DNA from: Candidatus Omnitrophota bacterium | GTDB taxonomy: Bacteria; Omnitrophota; Gorgyraeia; Aquiviventales; Aquiviventaceae | Direction: 5' to 3' | DNA length: 8,665 nucleotides | Assembly (NCBI GenBank): GCA_016180605.1 | Contig: JACPAW010000033.1 | Span: 1-8,665 of the forward strand | Shown: positions 1 to 6,126 of the stretch, piece by piece | How the letters are laid out: the number at the start of each line of letters is the position of its first letter | Position numbering within the stretch: the first letter of the stretch is position 1 | Notes under the pieces: model-generated | What the model saw: only the letters and a program-made list of their open reading frames with translations | What the model was told of the DNA's origin: nothing | Database searches by the model: none | Translations under genes and position numbers: made by a program

Positions 1-1
1 G

Positions 2-940
2 GATTCCTGGTTAGCGCGTATGCGGGTACTGGTTCAATCCACGCACGGCCCAGGGATCATGCCGGATCGCGGACAGTTTGCCGGGCTTTTTAAGATGAGC
101 GCTGTGGGCATGCGTCGTCCTATTCTGGTGGCTTCTACGGACGGAGTAGGGACCAAGCTAAAGGTGGCCCAGCTGGTCGGCTTGCATGAGTCGATTGGCA
201 TCGATGCTGTTGCCATGAATGTGAACGACATCCTAGTCTATGGAGCCAAGCCCTTATTTTTTCTGGACTATCTGGCGGTAGGACACCTTCAACCGGCTCT
301 GATGAGCCAGCTTTTACGTGGCATTGTCCGTGGCTGCCGGCAAAGCGGCTGTGTGCTGCTTGGCGGGGAGACGGCCGAAATGCCAGGGGTTTATTCTAAA
401 GGAGAGTATGATATTGCCGGCTTTTGCGTGGGGGCGGTGGAGCAGGAAAAACTTCTCGATGGAAAAAAAGTGCGTGCCGGGGATGTGTTCATAGGGCTTG
501 CTTCAAACGGCGTTCATGCCAACGGCTTTTCTTTGGTGCGACGTGCCCTCACACGGACACAGTTGAAATCCTATTCGCGGCAACTGCTGGCTCCGACGAG
601 AATCTACGTGCAGCCAATCCTTAAGGCACTACGCACGATTCCCATTCGCGCCATGGCGCACATTACCGGCGGGGGGCTCTCTCGGCGGCTTCCCAGCTTG
701 GTTAAGGCAACCCCGGGTCTTGCCGTGCGGCTTTTGAAAGAAAGTTGGCGAGTCCCCTCTATTTTCCAGGTGATTCAAGCAGCCGGCGGAATTTCTTGGG
801 AAGAGATGATGGCTACCTTCAATATGGGAATCGGGATGGCTTTGGTTTGCCCTCCGAAAGAGAGTTCCCGCTTGGTGCGTGCGATGGGACACGATCGTAT
901 TGCCGCCTGGCCGATTGCAACGATTGAACGGGAGGTTTGA
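2..940 (+). CDS. purM: Phosphoribosylformylglycinamidine cyclo-ligase (AIR synthetase), 5' end missing
   Basis: PurM closes the imidazole ring of purines in the cytoplasm: FGAM + ATP gives AIR. Visible family motifs, in order: STDGVGTK (ATP/metal-binding loop), the GIDAVAMNVNDI helix, LLGGETAEMPG, SNGVHANGFSLVRR, AHITGGGL and FNMGIGM near the C-terminus. The reading frame is open to the left edge. The first ATG (position 20) lies inside a segment that aligns with the usual N-terminal region just before the G-x-F-A-G-L-F strand. The true start is therefore outside the window, and roughly 20-30 residues are missing. The stop at 938-940 is followed after 3 bases by purD, whose ribosome binding site GGAGG (931-935) lies inside the end of purM. 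This indicates a shared transcript and likely translational coupling. Identification is firm; only the start is unknown. Confidence 0.95.
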   Translation, partial: DSWLARMRVLVQSTHGPGIMPDRGQFAGLFKMSAVGMRRPILVASTDGVGTKLKVAQLVGLHESIGIDAVAMNVNDILVYGAKPLFFLDYLAVGHLQPALMSQLLRGIVRGCRQSGCVLLGGETAEMPGVYSKGEYDIAGFCVGAVEQEKLLDGKKVRAGDVFIGLASNGVHANGFSLVRRALTRTQLKSYSRQLLAPTRIYVQPILKALRTIPIRAMAHITGGGLSRRLPSLVKATPGLAVRLLKESWRVPSIFQVIQAAGGISWEEMMATFNMGIGMALVCPPKESSRLVRAMGHDRIAAWPIATIEREV

Positions 941-943
941 AGG

Positions 944-2272
944 ATGCGGGTGTTGGTGGTAGGATCGGGTGGGCGGGAGCATGCCCTTATCTGGAAGTTG
1001 AGCCAGTCGCCGGAGGTGTCACAGATTTTTTGTGCCCCTGGAAACGGCGGCATTGAGACCATAGCTGAAATCGTGGACATCGGGGCTGAAGATGTCGAAG
1101 CATTGGCGGAATTTGTGGACATCGGTGCTGAAGATGTCGAGGCATTGGCGGAATTTGCCGAAAGCCGGGACATCGATCTGACAGTAGTAGGACCGGAAGC
1201 AGCACTTGCAAAAGGCATCGTGGATCTTTTTGAGAAACGCGGACTGCGTATTTTCGGACCCACGAAAGCTGCAGCACGCTTGGAATCCAGCAAAGCGTTT
1301 GCGAAGAACATCATGAAAAAGCATCACATTCCGACGGCGCAATTCTCCGTCTTTGATGATCCTCAGGCCGCCCGCGCTTATGTGCGCCAGCTAGGAGTCC
1401 CCATCGTCATTAAAGCGGATGGGCTCTGCGGGGGAAAGGGAACCATCGTCGCCCACACGCTCAGCGAGGCACTGGGTGCTATCGACCTTCTCATGGAGGA
1501 TCGGATTTTCAAACAAGCCGGGGAGCGGGTCATCATCGAGGAGCGCTTAGTGGGAGAAGAGGTTTCCGTCATCGTGGTGACCGATGGGGTGACCGCACTG
1601 CCGTTGCTGGCCGCGCAAGACCACAAACGGCTCTTGGACCAGGATCGCGGCCCAAATACCGGAGGAATGGGAGCCTATGCCCCGGCTCCCTGCATGAGTG
1701 CCGAGTTGGCACCTCTGGTCATGGAGCAGGTCATTCTTCCTACGATACATGCCATGGCGAATGAGGGCTGGCCCCTGAAAGGAGTTTTGTACGCGGGGCT
1801 GATGCTGACCAGTGACGGCCCGAAAGTGCTGGAATACAATGTTCGTTTTGGCGATCCGGAACTCCAAGCGATCTTGCCTTTGATGAAGAGCGACTTGGTA
1901 CCCATCCTGGATGATGCCACTGAAGGCAGGCTCTCCAATGTTTCTTGTGAATGGCGCGCAGGCAGCTGTGCCTGTGTGGTGCTGGCTGCCGGGGGCTACC
2001 CGGGTGACTATGCCATTGGTAAGGAAATACAAGGGACTGAGCGGTTGGCGGATCAGAAAGACGCGTTCTTGTTCCACGCAGGAACCAAGCGCGACCGCGG
2101 GCGATTAGTCAGCTGGGGAGGACGCGTGCTGAATGTCGTAGGCGTAGGAGCAGACTTGGAAGCAGCGCTGAAGCGTGCCTACAATGCAATTAGCGAGATC
2201 CATTTTGATGGAATGATCTACCGCAAAGACATTGGCTTCAGGGCGCTGAAAGGGCCTGTCGCAAAAGCGTAG
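944..2272 (+). CDS. purD: Phosphoribosylamine--glycine ligase (GAR synthetase)
   Basis: PurD is an ATP-grasp ligase that joins phosphoribosylamine to glycine, giving GAR. The N-domain opens with VLVVGSGGREHAL and has APGNGG and LTVVGPEA. The ATP-grasp region shows IFGPTKAAARLESSKAF, PIVIKADGLCGGKG, IIEERLVGEEVS, DHKRLLDQDRGPNTGGMGAY and the metal-binding LEYNVRFGDPELQ. The C-domain ends with GGRVLNVVGVG and IHFDGMIYRKDIG. At 442 residues it is slightly longer than the usual 420-430. The excess is explained by a 14-residue tandem duplication at residues 44-57 and 58-71, in the N-domain. The glycine-rich loop reads LCGGKG where LAAGKG is common, a modest variation. The start ATG has GGAGG 8 bases upstream. 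The duplication is in frame and all later motifs are intact, so an active enzyme is expected. Its glycine substrate can be supplied by GlyA, encoded downstream. Confidence 0.97.
   Translation: MRVLVVGSGGREHALIWKLSQSPEVSQIFCAPGNGGIETIAEIVDIGAEDVEALAEFVDIGAEDVEALAEFAESRDIDLTVVGPEAALAKGIVDLFEKRGLRIFGPTKAAARLESSKAFAKNIMKKHHIPTAQFSVFDDPQAARAYVRQLGVPIVIKADGLCGGKGTIVAHTLSEALGAIDLLMEDRIFKQAGERVIIEERLVGEEVSVIVVTDGVTALPLLAAQDHKRLLDQDRGPNTGGMGAYAPAPCMSAELAPLVMEQVILPTIHAMANEGWPLKGVLYAGLMLTSDGPKVLEYNVRFGDPELQAILPLMKSDLVPILDDATEGRLSNVSCEWRAGSCACVVLAAGGYPGDYAIGKEIQGTERLADQKDAFLFHAGTKRDRGRLVSWGGRVLNVVGVGADLEAALKRAYNAISEIHFDGMIYRKDIGFRALKGPVAKA
1073..1156 (+). repeat. 42-base in-frame tandem duplication inside purD
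   Basis: Two adjacent 42-base copies (1073-1114 and 1115-1156) encode the same 14 residues, VDIGAEDVEALAEF, twice in a row. The copies differ at two bases only, GGG/GGT and GAA/GAG, both synonymous third positions. In other PurD proteins this strand-turn-helix piece appears once before the IDLTVVGPEA strand, so one copy is an insertion. A sequence-level read of the DNA leaves no doubt that the repeat is present. An assembly artefact is made less likely, though not excluded, by the two substitutions. Confidence 0.95.
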
Positions 2273-2304
2273 AAGGGGGGTTCTAAAGAGAGAAAGGGCA
2301 TATC

Positions 2305-2802
2305 ATGAAAGACGCTGCCGTTGTGGGAATTTTAATGGGTTCGGATTCCGATTGGCCAGTCATGGAACAGGCAGCCAAAACACTGCAGTCCTTTGGCGTG
2401 GCGTGGGAGGCGCACGTGCTTTCGGCGCACCGCAGCCCGCAGCTCGTTCGCCGCTATGCCTCAAACGCGGCTTCCAAGGGAATTAAAGTGATCCTTGCAG
2501 GAGCCGGTGGTGCCGCACACCTTGCAGGAGTCGTAGCGGCGCACACGATTCTTCCTGTGATTGGGGTTCCCATTGAAAGCAAAAACCTTAAGGGATTAGA
2601 CAGCCTGCTTTCTACCGTTCAGATGCCCAAAGGAGTACCGGTGGCAACGGTTGCCATCGATAACGCCACCAACGCCGCTATTCTTGCCGTCCAATGCTTG
2701 GCCTTAAGCCAGCCGGCCCTACAGCGTTCTTTAACGGTCTATAAGCGCAAGCTCTCTTTAGCGACACAAACGGCGGACCGTAAGCTCTCCCGCTCTGCAT
2801 GA
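2305..2802 (+). CDS. purE: N5-carboxyaminoimidazole ribonucleotide mutase (PurE)
   Basis: PurE moves the carboxyl group of N5-CAIR to carbon 4, giving CAIR. Class I features are visible: MGSDSDWPVM at residues 11-20, SAHRSP with the catalytic-type His42, AGAGGAAHLAG at about 65-75, PVIGVP, GLDSLLSTVQMPKGVPVATVAI and the NATNAAILA helix. The usual AHLPGM reads AHLAGV here. The 165 residues match the family length, with a basic tail after residue 145. Class I enzymes normally depend on PurK to make N5-CAIR. No purK is in the window, so it is either elsewhere or absent. AAAGGG at 2293-2298 gives a ribosome binding site 6 bases before the ATG. The gene lies 32 bases after purD and overlaps the next gene by ATGA. 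Confidence 0.96.
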   Translation: MKDAAVVGILMGSDSDWPVMEQAAKTLQSFGVAWEAHVLSAHRSPQLVRRYASNAASKGIKVILAGAGGAAHLAGVVAAHTILPVIGVPIESKNLKGLDSLLSTVQMPKGVPVATVAIDNATNAAILAVQCLALSQPALQRSLTVYKRKLSLATQTADRKLSRSA

Positions 2803-3437
2803 GCCCTCTTCCACGGATTCTGACGGTGTTTGGAAAATCGCCTGATTCTCAGGCAATCGCCGAGGCTGCCAAGGTTCTTCGTTCCGGAGGCATCGTGGTT
2901 TTTCCAACCGAGACGGTTTACGGATTGGGAGTGGATGCGAATAACCCGGTGGCGGTCGAGCGGCTCAATCGATTAAAAGGCCGCCCTCCCGAGAAGCCTT
3001 ATTCCTTGCATATTTTCCAAGTCGAACAAATGCGGCCGTTTGTCACGCAGGTGCCATCGGTTGCGGCTAAGCTCATGGAGCGGTTCTGGCCAGGGCCGTT
3101 GACGATTGTGCTGTCGGGTAGTGCCGGAAAAACGGTAGGCTTTCGCCTTCCGGACCATCCCATTGCCCGGGCGTTTTTAATGGCCTGCGCTATACCGGTA
3201 GCGGCACCCAGCGCTAACCGCTCCGGAGGAAAACCGCCAACCGATGTCACGGAAGTGCTGGCCTCTCTCGATGGGGAAGTGGATTGCGTGCTCGATGGGG
3301 GTCCGACCCGATTGGGGCGGGAATCTACGGTCGTTGAAGTCTTGCCAGATGGCCATCTTAAGATTCACCGTGAGGGATACATCTGCCGCCGGGATTTGCT
3401 CGCTGCCGTAGGACAGAATCCAGACCAAGAAGAGTAG
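2799..3437 (+). CDS. tsaC: L-threonylcarbamoyladenylate synthase (TsaC/Sua5/YrdC family)
   Basis: This enzyme makes threonylcarbamoyl-AMP from threonine, bicarbonate and ATP, the first step of the t6A37 modification of ANN-decoding tRNAs. The YrdC fold is complete: GGIVVFPTETVYGLG (30-44), the KGRPPEKP substrate motif (60-67, the K-x-R pair), RFWPGPLTIVL (95-105), GFRLPDHP, the APSANRSGG motif (137-144, S-x-N) and STVVEV (176-181). At 212 residues it has only the catalytic domain plus a short C-terminal extension, and lacks the C-terminal domain of long Sua5 proteins. The ATG overlaps the purE stop in ATGA and has no good ribosome binding site of its own, so translation probably depends on re-initiation after purE. 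Its position next to a YwlE-type phosphatase and rpiB matches the Bacillus ywlC-ywlE-ywlF order. Confidence 0.95.
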   Translation: MSPLPRILTVFGKSPDSQAIAEAAKVLRSGGIVVFPTETVYGLGVDANNPVAVERLNRLKGRPPEKPYSLHIFQVEQMRPFVTQVPSVAAKLMERFWPGPLTIVLSGSAGKTVGFRLPDHPIARAFLMACAIPVAAPSANRSGGKPPTDVTEVLASLDGEVDCVLDGGPTRLGRESTVVEVLPDGHLKIHREGYICRRDLLAAVGQNPDQEE

Positions 3438-3438
3438 G

Positions 3439-3927
3439 ATGAATATCAAACGGGTCTTATTCGTTTGCACCGGCAATAGCTGCCGCAGTGTCATGGCTCA
3501 GCAATGGCTGGAGCACCTTTTGAAGCAGGCGGATAAAGGGACAATCGCGGTGGAATCAGCGGGTGTCTTTGCGATTGAAGGGATGCCCTCGACTCGTGAA
3601 ACGCAGCGCGTTCTGCAGGATGCAGGAATCCAACCCGCGGAGCACCGTTCCCGTTTATTGACAGGGACGATGGCTGAGTCCGCCGATTTGATCTTGGTGA
3701 TGGAGCCTTTCCACAAAGAAGAGATCCTCCGACGCTTTCCCCAGGTGCTCGATAAAGTCCATCTGCTTAAAACGTATGGTTTAAAAGAAGCTTTGGGTGC
3801 GGAGCCGCTGGGTATCCCCGACCCCATTGGCAAGCCCCTTGAGGTTTATGAAGTGTGCTTTGCGACGATTCGCGAGGCGGTGAAACGATTAGCCGGCTTA
3901 TTGGGAGCGAATAAAGATAGAGGATGA
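3439..3927 (+). CDS. Low-molecular-weight phosphatase, protein-arginine phosphatase (YwlE) type
   Basis: A single-domain cysteine phosphatase of 162 residues. The P-loop C-x5-R is CTGNSCRS, with nucleophile Cys10 and Arg16. The general acid is Asp128 in PDPIGKP. Tyrosine-specific members usually carry a DPYY motif in this loop. Here the loop reads DPIG, close to the DPFG of Bacillus YwlE, a phosphatase acting on phospho-arginine in proteins. In YwlE the P-loop is CTGNTCRS, and that Thr is credited with arginine selectivity; here it is Ser14. SAGVFA and ADLILVME are further family motifs. The gene begins 1 base after tsaC and overlaps rpiB by ATGA, the same neighbours as ywlE. Membership in the LMW-PTP family is certain. 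Arginine specificity is inferred from loop residues and context, and no McsB-type arginine kinase is in view. Confidence 0.88.
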   Translation: MNIKRVLFVCTGNSCRSVMAQQWLEHLLKQADKGTIAVESAGVFAIEGMPSTRETQRVLQDAGIQPAEHRSRLLTGTMAESADLILVMEPFHKEEILRRFPQVLDKVHLLKTYGLKEALGAEPLGIPDPIGKPLEVYEVCFATIREAVKRLAGLLGANKDRG

Positions 3928-4433
3928 GAGCAAAACCGACAAAACCCCATTCGGTAGGGCGCATTGCAATCGGCTCGGATCACGGGGGGTTCCAACTGAA
4001 GTCGGATTTGATTGCCTCGCTTCGGGAAAAAGGTTTTGAAGTGGCGGATTTAGGCACGCATTCTGCAGCGCCGTGCGACTATCCTGAAATCGGCTACAAA
4101 GTCGCTCGTGCGGTCACAGAAGGCAAATTCGACCGGGGCATTCTTTTATGTAAGTCGGGAATCGGTATTGCGATCGCGGCCAATAAAGTGCCGGGGATCC
4201 GGGCGGCAGTCTGTGCGGATCTTTTTGATGCGCGGTACAGCCGGGAGCACAACGATGCGAATGTGCTGGTCATGGGGGCGGAGAAGCTCTCATCCAACCT
4301 TGCGCGCCGCATCCTCCACACCTGGTTGAACGCGGCCTTCGAATCCGGAGGCAGGCATCAGCGTCGAGTGCAGCAAATCGCGGCGATTGAGCGTCGAGTC
4401 AACCAGCGACGGACTAGCAAAACAGCCCGTTAG
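3924..4433 (+). CDS. rpiB: Ribose-5-phosphate isomerase B (RpiB/LacAB family)
   Basis: RpiB interconverts ribulose-5-phosphate and ribose-5-phosphate, the latter being the precursor of PRPP for purine synthesis. Motifs: IAIGSDHGGFQLK with Asp19-His20, DYPEIG, GILLCKSGIGIAIAANK with catalytic-type Cys76, YSREHNDANVLVMG with His109-Asn110, and FESGGRHQRRVQQI. The anion-hole loop reads CKSGIG where CGTGIG is common. At 169 residues it is about 20 longer than typical RpiB. There is an N-terminal lead of about 11 residues and a basic C-terminal tail after residue 153 (ERRVNQRRTSKTAR). The ATG overlaps the phosphatase stop. A start a few codons later cannot be excluded, but the overlap supports this one. 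The sequence cannot fully rule out allose-phosphate or sugar-phosphate isomerase variants of the family. Confidence 0.93.
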   Translation: MRAKPTKPHSVGRIAIGSDHGGFQLKSDLIASLREKGFEVADLGTHSAAPCDYPEIGYKVARAVTEGKFDRGILLCKSGIGIAIAANKVPGIRAAVCADLFDARYSREHNDANVLVMGAEKLSSNLARRILHTWLNAAFESGGRHQRRVQQIAAIERRVNQRRTSKTAR

Positions 4434-4484
4434 AAAAGATAGACCCTAGACATGAAGCAGAAAACGGGAGACTAAAAGATAGTT

Positions 4485-4566
4485 GCTCGACAGCAATCAG
4501 CTCGTCAGCAGTATGCATAAGAACCTTTTACTTACTGACGAGCAGACGAGCTGACTGCTGACGAGC
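4485..4566. repeat. 82-base imperfect palindrome built from GCTCGTC/GACGAGC words
   Basis: In the 163-base gap between rpiB and glyA, 4485-4506 is complementary to 4545-4566 at 20 of 22 positions, enclosing 38 bases. The arms are made of a repeated 7-mer. GCTCGAC (4485) and GCTCGTC (4500) are on the left, 15 bases apart. GACGAGC occurs at 4537, 4545 and 4560 on the right, the last two again 15 apart. Alternative pairings exist: a perfect 13-base match, 4500-4512 with 4554-4566, and a 9-base match, 4500-4508 with 4535-4543. No T-run follows, so it is not a standard intrinsic terminator. It could be a miniature repeat element, or an RNA structure upstream of glyA. The remainder of the gap holds only a direct repeat of AAAAGATAG (4434, 4474) and the glyA ribosome binding site; I see no convincing promoter. 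Confidence 0.85.
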
Positions 4567-4596
4567 CTATTAAGCAGATCTACCCAAAGGACACCT

Positions 4597-5868
4597 ATGC
4601 GACACTTAGCTCAAACAGATCCGGAAGTTTTTGAGGCACTTCAACGGGAAACCCAGCGGCAACACGAGCACTTGGAGCTGATTGCTTCGGAGAATTTTAC
4701 AAGCCTGGCCGTCATGGAAGCCCAGGGCTCCCCATTGACCAATAAATATGCGGAAGGCTACCCGGGTGCGAGATGGTACGGCGGTTGTCAATACGTAGAC
4801 GTTGTCGAGAAGCTGGCCATCGACCGCGTGAAAGCCCTTTTTGGAGCCGAGCATGCAAACGTTCAGCCCCACTCAGGCACCCAGGCGAACCTGACCGTTT
4901 TTTATGCCATGCTGCAGCCAGGGGATGCCATCCTGGCTATGAGCTTAGCGCACGGCGGGCATCTTTCCCACGGCCACCCCAAGAATTTCTCTGGCCGCTT
5001 TTTTAACATCATCCCTTACGGAGTCAACCAGAAAACGGAGCAGATTGATTATGAGGCGCTGGAAACTACGGCCAAAGAGCACAATCCGAAACTGATTTTA
5101 GCAGGCTATTCCGCTTACTCCCGCGTTCTGGACTTTCCAAGGTTGCGCCGAATCGCCGATTCGGTCAGCGCCATTCTCATGGTGGATATGGCGCACTTCG
5201 CAGGGCTGGTGGCGGGTGGCATCTACCCTAATCCCGTACCCTATTGCGAATTCGTGACCTCGACGACCCATAAGACATTAAGAGGACCACGAGGGGGCTT
5301 TATTCTCTGCCGCAGCTCCTACGTCAAGGCGATCGATTCCGCGCTTTTTCCCGGAAATCAAGGCGGGCCTCTGATGCATGTCATCGCAGCCAAGGCGGTC
5401 TGCTTCAAGGAAGCAGCAAGCTCTGAATTTGCCCTCTACCAGCGGCAGGTAGTGGCCAACGCCAGGGCCTTGGCGACAGCCCTGGGTGCTTTGGGCTACC
5501 GCATTGTTTCCGGAGGTACGGATAATCATCTTCTGTTGGTGGATGTGACTTCCAAGGGTCTCAATGGAAAAGAAGCCCAGGAGATTCTGGAGCAAGCCAG
5601 GATTACCGTCAACAAGAATGCCCTGCCTTTTGATACTCTGCCTCCTGGCAAGGCCAGCGGAATACGGCTGGGAAGCCCGGCGCTGACGAGCCGGGGTATG
5701 CAAGAGGAACAGATGCGGCAGGTGGCCTCGCTGATTGATGAGGTGCTTACCCATCGAAACAACCCAGCTTCCATCCAAGCAGCAGCCCGCAAGGTCAGCG
5801 AACTCGTTGAGCGCTTCCCCCTGTATCCAGAGCTGCGAAAGAGTCTGGAGCAGGTCAGGAGTAGATGA
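4597..5868 (+). CDS. glyA: Serine hydroxymethyltransferase
   Basis: GlyA is a PLP enzyme converting serine + THF to glycine + 5,10-methylene-THF. It supplies glycine to PurD and one-carbon units for purine and thymidylate synthesis. Motifs: LELIASENF near the N-terminus, SPLTNKYAEGYPGARWYGGCQYVD, VQPHSGTQAN, LAHGGHLSHG, MVDMAHFAGLVAGG and the PLP-lysine motif STTHKTLRGPRGG with Lys226. Later come LFPGNQGGPLMHVIAAKA, GTDNHLLLVD, ITVNKNALPFD, GIRLGSPALTSRGM and the C-terminal domain. The 423 residues fit the family. AAAGGA at 4586-4591 lies 5 bases before the ATG. Unlike the genes before it, glyA is separated by 163 bases containing a palindrome, so it may have its own control. The stop codon is immediately followed by the left arm of a large palindromic element. 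Confidence 0.97.
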   Translation: MRHLAQTDPEVFEALQRETQRQHEHLELIASENFTSLAVMEAQGSPLTNKYAEGYPGARWYGGCQYVDVVEKLAIDRVKALFGAEHANVQPHSGTQANLTVFYAMLQPGDAILAMSLAHGGHLSHGHPKNFSGRFFNIIPYGVNQKTEQIDYEALETTAKEHNPKLILAGYSAYSRVLDFPRLRRIADSVSAILMVDMAHFAGLVAGGIYPNPVPYCEFVTSTTHKTLRGPRGGFILCRSSYVKAIDSALFPGNQGGPLMHVIAAKAVCFKEAASSEFALYQRQVVANARALATALGALGYRIVSGGTDNHLLLVDVTSKGLNGKEAQEILEQARITVNKNALPFDTLPPGKASGIRLGSPALTSRGMQEEQMRQVASLIDEVLTHRNNPASIQAAARKVSELVERFPLYPELRKSLEQVRSR

Positions 5869-6025
5869 GGGGAGATGATCCCCACACCTGCGGGCGGCAG
5901 TGCCGCCACCAAGATGAACCGAATCTTCGGCGCTGCCAGGATTGACCGGCAGTCGATTCTATCAATGGATGTCAACCACGCCCCGCCTACGGCGGGGCTC
6001 CCGCAGGTGTGGGGATGATCCCCCC
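5869..6025. repeat. Large palindromic element, unit 1, directly after glyA
   Basis: The outer arms are 5869-5894 and 6000-6025: 26 facing positions with two mismatches (5877/6017 and 5873/6021), including a perfect 17-base core (5878-5894 with 6000-6016). Inside, in order, are a hairpin CGGC-AGT-GCCG (5895-5905, extendable by two pairs), a short hairpin AAGAT/ATCTT (5911-5927) and a CTGCC/GGCAG stem (about 5933-5952). Just before the right arm is a strong 8-bp hairpin GCCCCGCC-TAC-GGCGGGGC (5980-5998). There is no ORF and no T-run. The layout, an outer stem closing several inner hairpins, is shared with the next element. It may be a structured RNA in the glyA-nrdR transcript or a miniature DNA element. 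Confidence 0.9.
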
Positions 6026-6126
6026 ACCTATTTCCCGGCTGCAGGCCGCTGAACGCCTGCGAGGGATTACAAAGTGGTGGCGTTCAGTGCCCCGCTATTT
6101 GGCGGGGCAGAAATAGGTGAGGGGAT
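6018..6126. repeat. Large palindromic element, unit 2, overlapping the nrdR start
   Basis: The outer arms 6018-6034 and 6110-6126 match at 16 of 17 positions. Inside are a hairpin CGGC-TGCAG-GCCG (6036-6048), a 9-bp stem CTGAACGCC/GGCGTTCAG (6049-6057 with 6079-6087), and an 8-bp hairpin TGCCCCGC/GCGGGGCA (6088-6095 with 6102-6109) directly before the right arm. It has the same order of parts as unit 1, and begins with the same 10-mer GATGATCCCC (5874 and 6014) and ends with the same GGGGATGA (6011 and 6121). The left arm overlaps the outer extension of unit 1 at 6018-6025. The right arm contains the nrdR ribosome binding site and the first two bases of its start codon. Confidence 0.88.
6116..6124 (+). 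promoter_or_regulatory. nrdR ribosome binding site inside a palindrome arm
   Basis: GGTGA at 6116-6120, followed by GGGG, lies 4 bases before ATG 6125 and decides the start of nrdR. An upstream in-frame GTG at 6074 would add 17 residues unlike the family, placed before the conserved MKCPFCG. The whole site sits in the right arm of the 6018-6126 palindrome and would be double-stranded if that stem forms in RNA. Translation of nrdR could therefore depend on how the leader folds; that consequence is inferred. Confidence 0.7.

Noticed and set aside
775..1314. Minus-strand frame of 179 residues across purM/purD
   Set aside because: It is a shadow of purM and purD. Its Ser/Asn/Ala-rich repeats merely reflect the purD duplication, and it matches no family.
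4434..4596. THF or other known riboswitch upstream of glyA
   Set aside because: Such switches occur before glyA in some bacteria, but I could not find their conserved core here. The gap is dominated by the GACGAGC palindrome.
5933..5953. CTGCCAGGATTGACCGGCAG resembles the B12 box of cobalamin riboswitches.
   Set aside because: It carries extra bases in the box, and the other conserved cobalamin riboswitch parts (GGTG...CCGGC...CCCGCCACTG) are not found upstream. The match is also explained by the local CTGCC/GGCAG stem.
5278..5975. Minus-strand frames of 166 and 149 residues over glyA
   Set aside because: They are antisense to a fully conserved glyA, have no recognisable domains, and are explained by the codon structure of glyA.
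5980..6109. Intrinsic terminators formed by the GCCCCGC/GCGGGGC hairpins
   Set aside because: Neither hairpin (5980-5998, 6088-6109) is followed by a run of T. The second is followed by the nrdR ribosome binding site.
6074..6124. GTG at 6074 as the nrdR start
   Set aside because: It would add 17 residues not seen in the family and would run through the palindrome. ATG 6125 has a ribosome binding site and gives the canonical MKCPFCG start.
5869..6126. Integron attC sites or an integron cassette array
   Set aside because: The folded, arm-variable layout is similar in spirit, but the GTTRRRY/RYYYAAC core sites are missing, and there is no integrase or cassette ORF.
5869..6126. CRISPR repeats
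   Set aside because: There are only two units, of unequal length (157 and 109 bases), with internal hairpins and no regular repeat-spacer pattern. No cas genes are in view.
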